The notes beneath the pieces were generated by a model. The model searched no databases and had not been told where the DNA came from. It worked only from the letters and a program-made list of their open reading frames with translations. From NCBI GenBank assembly GCA_004352715.1, contig SCFE01000011.1, positions 2,533,281 to 2,597,280 of the forward strand: DNA of 64,000 bases. The letters are read 5' to 3'. Origin of the DNA: Hofstenia miamia (taxonomy: Eukaryota; Xenacoelomorpha; Acoela). The translations under genes were made by a program, and so were the position numbers. Shown piece by piece: positions 44,001 through 53,438 of this stretch (the stretch's first letter is position 1; each line of letters opens with the position of its first letter).

Positions 44001-45034
44001 TGATGTGGTGAGAAGAAATAAATAACTATGCACTTTTTTAAATGATTACAAATGAGGAACTTTGGTATTTTTTATCGTATTTGCTTAGATATAGTACATA
44101 ATTGTTTGTTACAAATTTGAACATGGAAAACATACCTTGTTCAACATTTGTCTACTCATTCTATTTTTCTAAACGAAAGAAAAGAATTTATAATCATAAT
44201 AATCGCCGTTATATTTATTGAAAATGCATATAAAATGAAGAGAAGCCTCTCTCTTATATAATTTTGTATAGAATTTATTAAAAAATCAGAAAAACGCTCT
44301 ATTGTGTATGCAATAGCGAATCATTAGTATGTATTACCTACTAGCAAACACAAGTACATATAAAACTTCTAGTCAATACTTTACAGGCACATTAGAGAAC
44401 ATGTAAATAGATTTTAAGCATATATACAGCTATGGCTAAAAGTCTAGTGACAAGACCCCATATTTTGAAAATTCCAATGCATTTTTTAATCTTGATGAAA
44501 GTTATTGATACAACATTATATATTATATTTTTACAATCAGAACACAGTCTTGAACATAGAGGTCACACATCTAACATTGTAAATGCATTCAAACATTATA
44601 ATCATTAATCATGAAATACCTGCCCTAAATTGCCAACAGCTAAACAATTTTTTTTAGTTCAATTCATTATCTAACCTATCCAAGTAAGGCTCACAGCAAA
44701 ATCATGTCAGGAAACAAGCGATCAAACTATTTCCAGTTTAGACTGTCTCAAAAAGAAATAGTGAAGCATTTAATGATCTCAAGAGTTACTGTCAGGTGCA
44801 TTATATCCGCGTTTAAGAGTGAAGGCCAAATTTAATGAGTAAGACCAGAAGTGCATCCACCAAAGATCCAGATCCGGAGGATGTCTGTAATTTTCACCAA
44901 AAACGACACCCAGAGAATTGAAAAGTAGTTGGAGTGATGGTCAGAATTATTCACTAGGAAGCATCCATCGTATTTTACGGAAATATGAGTCCTTTATGTT
45001 CAAGGCTGTACATCACAAATCATTGTAAAAAATA

Positions 45035-45092
<58 letters not shown>

Positions 45093-48000
45093 CGTTTATG
45101 GTATGGCCGTATATGACAAGGCAAAATTAGTTACTGATCCACAATGACCATAAATTAAATGAAGGTGATAATACGTTTATAAAAATACCCATAAGGTCAA
45201 AGTGACCATAGATTCTAGCCAAATGCAAAAGAAGACGGAATGATAGGTTGATCAAAGGCAGACCGTAGAAGATTGCTAGTGTATTCCAAAACAAATATAA
45301 AATGCCCCTGCTGGAATTCATGAGGAGAATACTAAAGGTCTACATCCACATGCAAGTATCATCATTGTCAGATCCTAAGAAATTAAGTCGCCCATAATTC
45401 AGTAAGCAATCAAAATAGCGTGTGTTAAACGACGTTCGAAAACGTCCTGCAGCAAATTGATGGAGGAAAACAACGGAAATGTGCTGTCTGCAAAGCAAAT
45501 GTCTGAAAGAAATGTTCCAAGCGCAACGTTGGGCTACACATTGAATGATTTCCTGAATGACATGAGTGAAGTTCCACCCATTTACATGGTAGCTATTTCT
45601 TTAATATATTTAGTTTGAACTTTGAAAGGAGAAATTATTTTTCATGCAATCTAATTCATTTAGAAATTTACTTTAGAAAGAAGCAATATCTTCATGTGTT
45701 CACTACATTGATTTTGAAATAATAAGTAAAGTATATAAAATCAATAAGTAATTTTTATTACCCCCTCGACCATAATCTCCCTCTTAACCCTCAAGCTCTT
45801 TGTTGAAATTGAGTGTAACTTTTAATCTGTATTTTAATGCTGGTTTTTTTTATTGAAAATTAGTATTTATTCGGTTGGCATGTTTTGAATGTAATCAATA
45901 TTATTGTGGCTTCTTGTTTAGATCTAGCATGTTAAAATTCTGTTTAGAGCTTTTGGGGTCTTGAAATTTATTTAAGCTAATGCATTTTCATTTTATATAT
46001 ATAGGTTTTGACCGTTCTGCTTGTTTTAGCGATAACAGTTAAATGGCACAATCAAGGCCAAGTCGTGCAGCTAAGAACACTTCTGAGTATTTATCAGCGC
46101 GTTGATGACAGCTCAAACTCTGATGAAGGCACTTCAGACATATCTGATGAGGTACAAGAATTTAAAGAAATAAGCAGTAGCGATGCTATTGATTCGAATT
46201 CATAATTTGAAAATTCAAACTCCAAAACTGATGTTTCTAATAATATACTGGTTAGCCTTTCTGAATCTCCCCTCATTCATGGACCTTCACAAAATCACTT
46301 GCAACTGGTATTAAATCATATGCAAATTCGCATATTGATGGTGTTAGTTCAGCTTTTAATGCAATATTTCATGAAACCCTCATTGAAACCATTCGGATCC
46401 AGACAAAAAGGGCAGGGCAGTGTGTAAACGGAGAATCTTGGAAAGACATAACACCAATTGAACTCAAGGCGTTTATTGGGTTAGTAATACTTCGTGGTGT
46501 CTACTGTAGTAGTGGTTAAAGTGTTCAAGAATTATGGAGTAAGACACATGGTTGTCAGTTGTTTAGAAACACAATGGGTATTACAAGATTTTGTGAGATT
46601 TGCTTTGGTAATACCCAAACAAGACCTGCTCGTCTCCAGCGTGATAAATTAGCTGCTATTCGCCTCATTATTGACGGTATAGTAATTAATTCACAGCTTT
46701 GTTATAATCCTGGTCCGCATGTTATCATTGATGACAACTGTTTCCACATTCAATACATCCCCTTTAACCCAGCTAACTAATTACTTTAAATTCTGGATAC
46801 TTGCAGATGTTCGTAGTGGACATTGTTGGTAACTTGATATGCATTGTGGTGCCGATGAACAGCGATCATTGCTTTTTAATGAGCATGACGTGGTTAATCG
46901 AACTTATCCATGGAAGTCCTCGGGAATCGGAATGACAGTGGATAATTTTTTCTGTTCACTACAATTAGCTAGAAAAATGTTCTATTGGCATGCCACTTTG
47001 TGGAACAATGACACCTACTCTAAGAGAGATTCCAATCGAAGATAAAGGAAGAGAACTGTATTCATCCAAATTCGTTTATTCAGAAAATGATAAAATTCTG
47101 TTGGTTTCTTATAAAACAAAGCCAAATAAAGGTGGGTTTACAGCTTATCAATGAATTATAATACCTCTAAATTGAGAAGAATGGATTGTTGTTGATACGC
47201 TGTTTACAGCTGACTAATCCCAATTGAATCTTATAATTCAAAACATTTGGGATTAGAGACATCCCACAGAAACGTTTTTTCTTTAACTTTTTCAAGCAAT
47301 TGGGTCGTGATCCTTTCCTGTTGCATGCCTAGTTTCGAATGAATATAATTGATTCAATGTTTACACTAGCGTAATGACTAATTATGAAAGGAATGAAAGA
47401 CGAAATATCAAAAGTGGTTTGATCACGTCTTTCATCTCAATTGTGGAAATATGATCGTCTTTCAAGTGTTTACAGCAGTATTAGCGCAATTGATAAGCTC
47501 GATTACGCATTCTTTTGATTTCATTAGTTTTATTAATTGATCGTCTTTCACAGCTGTTTACAGCTGAATTTGTGCTAATTGAGTACTCGATTGCGAAATA
47601 TTATATTTCATTGATAAGCTGTAAACACACCTTAAAGTAGCATTAGTTCTCTCTAGTCACGCAAGCAGTGTCCAATGCAACTAATAAGAAATCTATAGTT
47701 AATCAGCACTACAATCAGACAAAAAGAGATGTTGATAACCTTGATAAAAGGTTGAAAACCTATAGTGTTAAATACAAATCTCGCCGATGCCATGTTGCTG
47801 CTTTTTCTAATCTTATTGACATTTTCTGTTTTAATGCCTTCGTACTCCATTCCAACGTCTATCTTGGCTAGAATTCGAAATTCTCATTGAGACGAAGGTT
47901 ATTTCTGATTGAGATTGGCAATGACTTTCAAATCCCCTTAAAAAAATTCGTATTGTGCTTGATATAAACCCTCCACTGGCAATGCGAAAGAAGTCCTGAC

Positions 48001-50132
48001 AGAAAAACCAAAACAACATGCTTAATGTGTTTGGAGTCTGTTTGTGGTAACCAATCACGAATAATTTGTACAAAAGATGTAGGTTATAATACCAATTGGT
48101 AGTTGGTGAATAATTTGTTTTGTTGTTCTATGGTGGATTTCTAAAATAAGGAAAAAATTTATGTCAATAATAAAAATAATATCGAGAAGTAATAACTCAA
48201 ATAGATGTCTTAAAGACCTAAAACACAAAATCAGATAATTTTTGTCAGAGCATTTTAGGGTTAAACTAGTGCTAATTATGTCGTTTAAAATTAAGAAAAA
48301 ATATTCTCTATGAAGCATTTACACCCTTTGAAAGTGTTCTGATGAAAATTTCCCAAATAAAAAAATTGGACGTTAATGGGTTAATGTTACAATGAGTGAT
48401 AAAAACCATTCATAAGAAGAAAATTGACTAGTTAGCCATAAACAACTAACATTATAAATTGCAATACAAAATATATTAAAATATAATTCTGACTATATTA
48501 TATTTCAAAGTTTTTTAAAATATAATGAAAAAATTAGAATTTGCAACGTCTCTTTAGAGACTCTATAAACACTAAATACGAAATCTACACAGGGCAAAAA
48601 TAATTACATAATAAAAAAACCAATAGAAATGCGATTTTCACCGAAATGATGGCAAAGAAATTATCAAAGAATTTAAATGTGTCAGGGTCAATAATAATGT
48701 ACTGGAATACGACGCACACCTAGTAACAAAGTATGTAAAAATATGNNNNNNNNNNNNNNNNNNNNNAATACAAAATATATTAAAATATAATTCTGACTAT
48801 ATTATATTTCAAAGTTTTTTAAAATATAATGAAAAAATTAGAATTTGCAACGTCTCTTTAGAGACTCTATAAACACTAAATACGAAATCTACACAGGGCA
48901 AAAATAATTACATAATAAAAAAACCAATAGAAATGCGATTTTCACCGAAATGATGGCAAAGAAATTATCAAAGAATTTAAATGTGTCAGGCTCAATAATA
49001 ATGTACTGGAATACGACGCACACTAGTAACAAAGTATGTAAAAATATGTTTAGAAAATCTACAGTATTGGTAACAAACAAGTAAATAATCTTTCATTGGT
49101 AAAACAATTCTCTAGGAGAAAAAATCAATACATAAATTTCTCTTAGATTGAAATTAACAGGCGCAAGAAAAAAGAAAATCATAAAGTTTATTATTTTTTA
49201 ACAAGAGTAATATTTCCAACAAATTAGCGATTTCAATTAGGAATAAAGAGAAATAAGGTTTTGCAAGGAAATACGTGGGTGAAAGGTTAAAGAAACAATT
49301 TAAAATTAAATACTCCGACTTATTGATCTCTGCACTCAAATAATGACGCAAAATGATATTCACCGCATGATTTTTAAAAGTCAAATACCAAAGTTTAAGG
49401 ATGTTTATTTACGAAAGCTACATTTACAATTAAGTTGGTTTCGAAAATATTTAACAGTTTTTAAAATTTTGTTGCAATGTGTTGTCGTGTATTGATAATG
49501 TCGTGCATTTGGTATTCGTGTATTACGAAATATTTTATCTGGTAGGCATTTCATGTATTAGTGGATTTTATTTAATCACTGTTAAAAAAACTTCTTAATC
49601 TTAAATTTTGGAATGCGATAAAAGAAAAATTGTAAAGGAATTGTAAAGGAAACCTACCGCAGTGCATAAAGTTTTTTAACCAATTTTTCTACATTTGAAG
49701 GCCTAAGTTGATTACGCCTGTTGTTTGATCTAAGCATAGATAGGCCTAAGTTGATTACGCCTGTTGTTTGATCGGAGCATAGATACTGAAAACAGGTGTT
49801 GAACAGAGCCCAAGTTGGCAGGTATTGAAAGAAATATAAATCAATTAAATGTTTAAGAGTATTTCGTGTGTTTTGTAATTTCGAATAAATAGGTGGTTAC
49901 GGTATTTTAAGCTAAATCCTCGAGTACTTAATCGTGTATCGTGGACAACACACTGTTCTGTTGGCAAGAGTAGATGTACACATAAGGTGTAGAAATGAAA
50001 AAATCTTACCGGTGATTCTTTGTCGGGTATCCAATGAATATCCTGAAAAAGGAAAAACGGACTAGATGTGTCCGGGTCCTTTGGTAACATGCGTAAACCG
50101 CTTTTGTCTTTATACAGAACTCTATTATCCAT
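34632..50132 (-). CDS. ZFYVE21: ZFYVE21-like FYVE/PH-like protein, three exons
   Basis: ZFYVE21 (ZF21) is a small FYVE protein linked to endosomes and focal-adhesion turnover (family knowledge). Exons on the minus strand: 50132-50010, 43718-43444, 34914-34632; about 226 residues, close to the vertebrate protein. Exon 1 gives SGLRMLPKD and WIPDKESP, as in the family N terminus. Exon 2 gives the FYVE finger (KCMECKQTF, RRRHHCRRCGRCLCNNCC, QCKTCIDK) and the FENSLKILTTG helix. Exon 3 gives the PH-like half (SHNFISISGQSFDTVIMLKE, GLSIHYKTS) and the C-terminal helix (EAWLSAFVKGLKL). Phases 0 and 2 agree. Intron 1 is 6.3 kb, intron 2 is 8.5 kb, both full of mobile elements and assembly joints, so true intron lengths are uncertain. 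Confidence 0.88.
35041..35089. repeat. (CATA)n/(TA)n microsatellite
   Basis: The tract ends exactly at the hAT-like MITE, which appears to have inserted into it. Confidence 0.85.
35090..35430. mobile_element. hAT-like MITE, most complete copy
   Basis: 341 bp. The inverted ends are CAGACTTCTCAACGAACCGA and CAGACTTGTCCCGGAGCCG; GAGCCGAGCCGAGC repeats lie near both ends. It is flanked by ATATATAT on both sides, consistent with an 8-bp duplication though inside a TA tract. Relatives lie at 25147, 33741-34359 and 43093. It lies in ZFYVE21 intron 2. Confidence 0.75.
35471..38021. other. Unique part of ZFYVE21 intron 2
   Basis: No exon or clear element, apart from the ~110-bp repeat at 37273-37383. 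ORFs here have no family signal. Confidence 0.5.
37273..37383. repeat. ~110-bp dispersed repeat, copy 2
   Basis: Matches 27112-27222 with a few substitutions, outside any recognisable LINE here. Confidence 0.65.
38066..43091. repeat. 5-kb duplication, copy 2, ending at an N
   Basis: Nearly identical to 27877-32903, including the LINE relics, tandem 44-mers and CCATGG MITE (40671-41040). It begins after a (TA)n tract (38022-38065) and stops at the N. Such identity in decayed elements implies very recent duplication or an assembly artefact. Confidence 0.9.
40671..41040. mobile_element. CCATGG-ended MITE, duplicate of copy 2
   Basis: Part of the 5-kb duplicate; identical ends to 30483-30852. 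Confidence 0.85.
43092..43092. other. Single-N assembly joint
   Basis: Joins the end of the 5-kb repeat to a truncated hAT-like MITE within ZFYVE21 intron 2. Confidence 0.9.
43093..43431. mobile_element. hAT-like MITE, left end cut by the N
   Basis: It begins GAGCCGAGCCGAGCTTGAGC and ends GTTGACAAGTCTG, parallel to 35090-35430 throughout at moderate divergence. It lies just downstream of the ZFYVE21 exon 2 donor. Confidence 0.75.
43444..43718 (-). CDS. ZFYVE21: ZFYVE21 exon 2 (FYVE zinc finger)
   Basis: The acceptor is tgttatag and the donor gtatgt at 43443. It contains CxxC, the basic RRRHHCRRCG signature that binds PI3P in FYVE domains, CxxxCC and CxxC, so all zinc positions are present. 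A hAT-like MITE ends only 12 bp inside the downstream intron. Confidence 0.9.
43719..44426. other. ZFYVE21 intron 1, part without recognised elements
   Basis: No exon or repeat recognised between the FYVE exon and the Tc1-like relic. Confidence 0.45.
44427..45010 (+). pseudogene. Tc1-like transposon relic
   Basis: TA then CAGCTATGGCTAAAAGTCTA at 44427 resembles a Tc1 terminal repeat. A frame from 44704 to 44835 reads RLSQKEIVKHLMISRVTVRC and IISAFKSEGQI, the helix-turn-helix of Tc1 transposases, then stops. Shifted remains (PPKIQIRRMSVIFTKNDTQR) follow. No catalytic DDE part is convincing. Confidence 0.65.
45044..45090. repeat. (TA)n microsatellite
   Basis: Pure TA tract after the Tc1-like relic. 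Confidence 0.9.
45788..48380 (+). mobile_element. piggyBac element with degenerate transposase
   Basis: TTAA at 45784-45787 then CCC, and GGG then TTAA at 48381-48384, bound a 2.59-kb element (2.09 kb without its nested MITE), a normal piggyBac size. Transposase remains in order: an acidic N terminus (SSNSDEGTSDISDE, 46008-46202); DITPIELKAFIGLVILRG; QRDKLAAIR and YNPGPHVIIDD (46559-46780; first catalytic Asp region); GMTVDNFFCSLQLARK (46839-47045; second); then after the MITE QHYNQTKRDVDNLD (47668-47871; third). Several frameshifts and stops make it inactive. Terminal repeats beyond CCC are weakly alike, so exact ends are moderately sure. It lies in ZFYVE21 intron 1. Confidence 0.8.
47130..47632. 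mobile_element. PIF/Harbinger-type MITE nested in the piggyBac transposase
   Basis: 503 bp. The inverted ends AGGTGGGTTTACAGCTTATC and AGGTGTGTTTACAGCTTATC have one mismatch over ~26 bp. TAA lies on both sides (47127-47129, 47633-47635). Deleting the element and one TAA joins KTKPNK to VALVLSSH in one frame at the expected place of the transposase. The interior carries several GTTTACAGC-type subrepeats. Confidence 0.88.
48463..48745. repeat. 283-bp duplicate left of a gap
   Basis: Repeats at 48767-49048 with one substitution and one indel, separated only by 21 N. Probably an unmerged contig overlap. Confidence 0.9.
48746..48766. other. Assembly gap, 21 N
   Basis: Flanked by the same 283-bp sequence on both sides. 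Confidence 0.98.
48767..49048. repeat. 282-bp duplicate right of the gap
   Basis: Second copy of 48463-48745; differs at GGCTCA versus GGGTCA and by one C. Confidence 0.9.
49699..49784. repeat. Two tandem 43-bp units
   Basis: AGGCCTAAGTTGATTACGCC units, two copies with two substitutions, in ZFYVE21 intron 1. Confidence 0.9.
50010..50132 (-). CDS. ZFYVE21: ZFYVE21 exon 1 with start codon
   Basis: ATG at 50132-50130; 41 codons, phase 0, donor GTAAGA. It reads MDNRVLYKDKSGLRMLPKD and ends WIPDKESP, matching the conserved family N terminus (SGLRMVPE, WVPDKEC). No in-frame upstream ATG looks better. Confidence 0.85.
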
Positions 50133-50227
50133 TCCAATTGCGTGCAGTGCGTGGCGATAAGCAAAGCAAACACTCGTGGTTTTTCACCAACGCGTGACCT
50201 CTTAATATCAGTAACAAAAGCAAGCAT

Positions 50228-51591
50228 TGCAACTGATCGAATTTTTCATCAAGTTTATACAAAGTTTTAATCAATAAATATAAAATATATTTACAATACG
50301 AAATTGAATCTATTTCATTCTAAAAGTTATTTCAAGTCAAACTTTAAGAAATAGCACAACGCAACTAATACAACAAAGTTCATTTATGGACTTGTAGTTT
50401 CTTTTACAAAGTCAGTCTGATAAGAAAAGTAAACTAATAATAAACAACGTCATGTAATAATTGGGGTAAAATATAAGATACAGTGTTGTCCATCACTATC
50501 AATATCATAGAAAAATGTATCTAATTTTCTGTTTTTTGAAGATTACTTGTAATATAAATATAGTGAAAATAAAAACATGAAAAATCCAAAGTTACAATTG
50601 CATAGCGTAGTGTACCATATGTTGTCTAAGTCGGTATATAATAAATTAATCGAGGGAATTTCGAATAATTGATTTTCAAATATTTCTAGATCGATTACGC
50701 AGCTTTAGTTTTGGTTATAAACGAAAGTAGAAATTTTTCATAACGTTTAAGAAGGTGAGACAGTTGAAACACATTGTTTACATAAAATTTTTATCTGTTA
50801 TCTGCATGCAAATAACAAAAAACTAAAGTAGTTGTAAATTTTTTAGTTCTTCAAAGCAGTTTACCAACAACATTTCATAAATAGTCACACGCAATCGAAG
50901 CAAGGCGATCTCTTTGAATCAATGTCGTAAACAAACTTTAGAAAAGACTGTAAAGTTGGTAAACATGATCAGCACATCAATTGACAATACATATTTTTCA
51001 TATAGTAACCTGAATTAAAAGTACTAAATAGAAAGAAAATTTGTTATGGATTCATATTGTGCGATACAGCAAAACTGAAAATTTTGATACAAAAAAATAT
51101 TAATATTGTATTAAAGAGTAAAATGGATTTTAAACAGTGAAAATCGTACGCATAACACATAGACAAACAAACCTAACTAGGGGTCTTGCACGAATAAATA
51201 ATACAAAATATAATTAGTTGATAAATTTAGAATGTTGACACGCCAATTCTTAGAAATTGATGTGGTTTATACTACCAAGATTAAGCAAACAAGAAATTGT
51301 TATCATTTATTGATTTTAGTTTGAGAATCACGGACACTGTATTACATAAAATCAATATAGAAATTAATTTAAAGTGACTAAAACAACATGTATTCATTTT
51401 GCAAGAATACAGAACAACTTTCAAACAGTAATAATTTGCATCACAGAATGCAGAAAAGCAGAGTTTGGAAATAGAAGTCAAGTACGCCCAGAAACGTGAA
51501 GCGATATTAGAAGGCGTCGCATAAATATTTAAAGCAAACAGCAAGTAAGCACTCTCGGTAATGACACGGGTCAACCGGGTAAATGTTGACA
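50228..51591. other. Intergenic interval between ZFYVE21 and the SET/MYND gene
   Basis: Should hold the ZFYVE21 promoter and the 3' UTR of the SET/MYND gene (an AATAAA in minus orientation at about 51306-51311). No further exon recognised. Confidence 0.45.
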
Positions 51592-52683
51592 TCATTTAAA
51601 GCATTCCTTGGTATGAATTGTCAGATGAGATATTTGGCAGGTTTTGGAACAGTAACCAATCTTTTCACAGTTGAGACACAACACTGAAGTAGAAAAATTC
51701 GTGCATTCGACGCTAGCGCAAAGCTTAGGTACAAGAGGCTCTTCTGTAAACTGATCGTCGATGATGAATTCGAAGGGTTCATACGTCCACTGCAGAAGCT
51801 GTTTCACTAAAACTGACTCATTGCCTGCTATTATTGCAAGCAGATTGTATGCCTTATAAGCAAGCTTCATTAAAACCGCTTCTAGAACTGAATCCTTAAG
51901 TTCAGCAGCATCTTGCTTAAGACAGTAAGTGAGTTTTTGCAGAGTAAAAAACGCATGGTAATAGAATGTAGCTCCTAAAATGTAAAACAAATTTTCATCT
52001 ATAGCCAAATGAAGAGAAGACGTCAGTGTGCTTAGGCAATTGGAGATGGAGACGAATTCAAAAGTGAGAAATGACTTCATTAAAAGACGATTTTGATCAG
52101 AAACGACAATTGAGTCAGATAGACATGCATCACAAAGACATTTAAAGCCACACACTTCTTCCAATCGTTCTCTGCGACTACTTCGATCGGTTATCAACTC
52201 ATCAATTGCCAAATAGTGCACCGAGAGTTCTTCGTGCAGAGCAATGTTCTCTATGGCAATGTACCTAAAATAAAAAATATTAATCATCTGATTTGGACTG
52301 AGAAATTACCTTAATATTCCAAGTTCCTTATCAAACACTTCAGTGACGTTTGGAGAACACGAGTGTGAAAAGCGAGAACCGAAACTAACAAGAACACCAT
52401 AGTCTTCTTCTATGTTTTGGAACGTGAAGCTATTCATTAAATACAACACTTCATCGTCCTGATAGGGAGAAAGGTTCAACAGCTCTCTTTTTAAATTACC
52501 AGGGTCGTCCTTCATGTCGAACACCGCTGAAATAATTTCATCTGCTACCCAGGTTTCGTGAAACTTTCTCTGCAATATACAGCGCTCTGAGTAAATCTCA
52601 TTTCCAACACTGAAGCACTTCGAAGCGCGAACTCCCTTTCCCTTGAGCTCGGTTTCGAATATCTCCATAGACTGAAACGACAT
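51592..52683 (-). CDS. SET domain protein with C-terminal MYND finger (SMYD-like)
   Basis: Two exons, 52683-52310 and 52264-51592, separated by a 45-bp intron (phase 2); 348 residues with start and stop. The SET domain shows KGKGVRASKCFSVGNEIYSE (N-SET), FGSRFSHSCSPNV (the NHSCxPN pocket motif, here SHSC), ENIALHEELSVHYL and a post-SET GFKCLCDAC. A helical region follows, then a MYND-type finger ending the protein (CASVEC, CLNCEKIGYCSKTC, SHLTIHTKEC). Members of this family are lysine methyltransferases or relatives. In SMYD proteins the MYND finger is inside the SET domain; here it is at the C terminus, so I do not assign a SMYD number. Activity is uncertain because the pocket Asn is Ser. 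Confidence 0.85.
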
Positions 52684-53438
52684 GCAAACTGAGTTTATAT
52701 GAAGGATCTAATCTAAGATTATAGATTTTCAAAGAAAACAACAATATTACTTTTACTCCATATTAACAAACTAATGACAAAATGTCTCTAAAATTCTGAG
52801 AAATACATGAGAACAGTATTTGGACAATCTATGATTGTGAATTAAATTTGCGGAGAAACAATAGAAACAGAATTTTTTAATAAAATGGCGCTTAATATAC
52901 AAGAATGTGTAAATTAAAATAAAGTGTAAACACCATATAAGAACCCGAAGACTAGCTCAAAATAAACATATCTTAGCATTAAAATATAATATTGAAAAAA
53001 TCTGTCATCAACTAATTCAAGATACAATAACTAATAACTATTTTTCAAAGTAGGAACTTTTTTTTTTAATAGATTTTATGTAAGTGTAAATGTGTGCATG
53101 ACGCGGGAGCCACTTTAATACTTAACTACAAATATTCTTTAATATTCTTTTTTTAAAAATATTTAAGACAATTCGCGTAGCAGTTTTTCGGATGGTATAT
53201 AGTTTACTCGTAAATCCAAAAGCTAAATACTTAGAACCCTAAACAAAAATTATATATATAGTATACACTTAAGTGGCAACGTTTTATACGTTGTAAAGCA
53301 TTTGCAACGTTTTATGTTACACTGTTTTCAAGTTTTTGACACATCATTGGATAATGACTATAGGTACTCAAATTATAAAAACATTTCAATTAAAATTACC
53401 AAGTAAATAATATATGATACTATATAATGAAATGGAGT
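52684..53438. other. Intergenic interval
   Basis: No gene recognised; should contain the SET/MYND promoter and the lipoyltransferase 3' UTR. Confidence 0.45.

Noticed and set aside
45080-45600. DDE part of the Tc1-like transposase
   Set aside because: Translations in all frames did not show convincing catalytic motifs.
51281-51595. 104-codon minus-strand ORF after the SET/MYND gene
   Set aside because: Overlaps the stop region in another frame; most likely 3' UTR.
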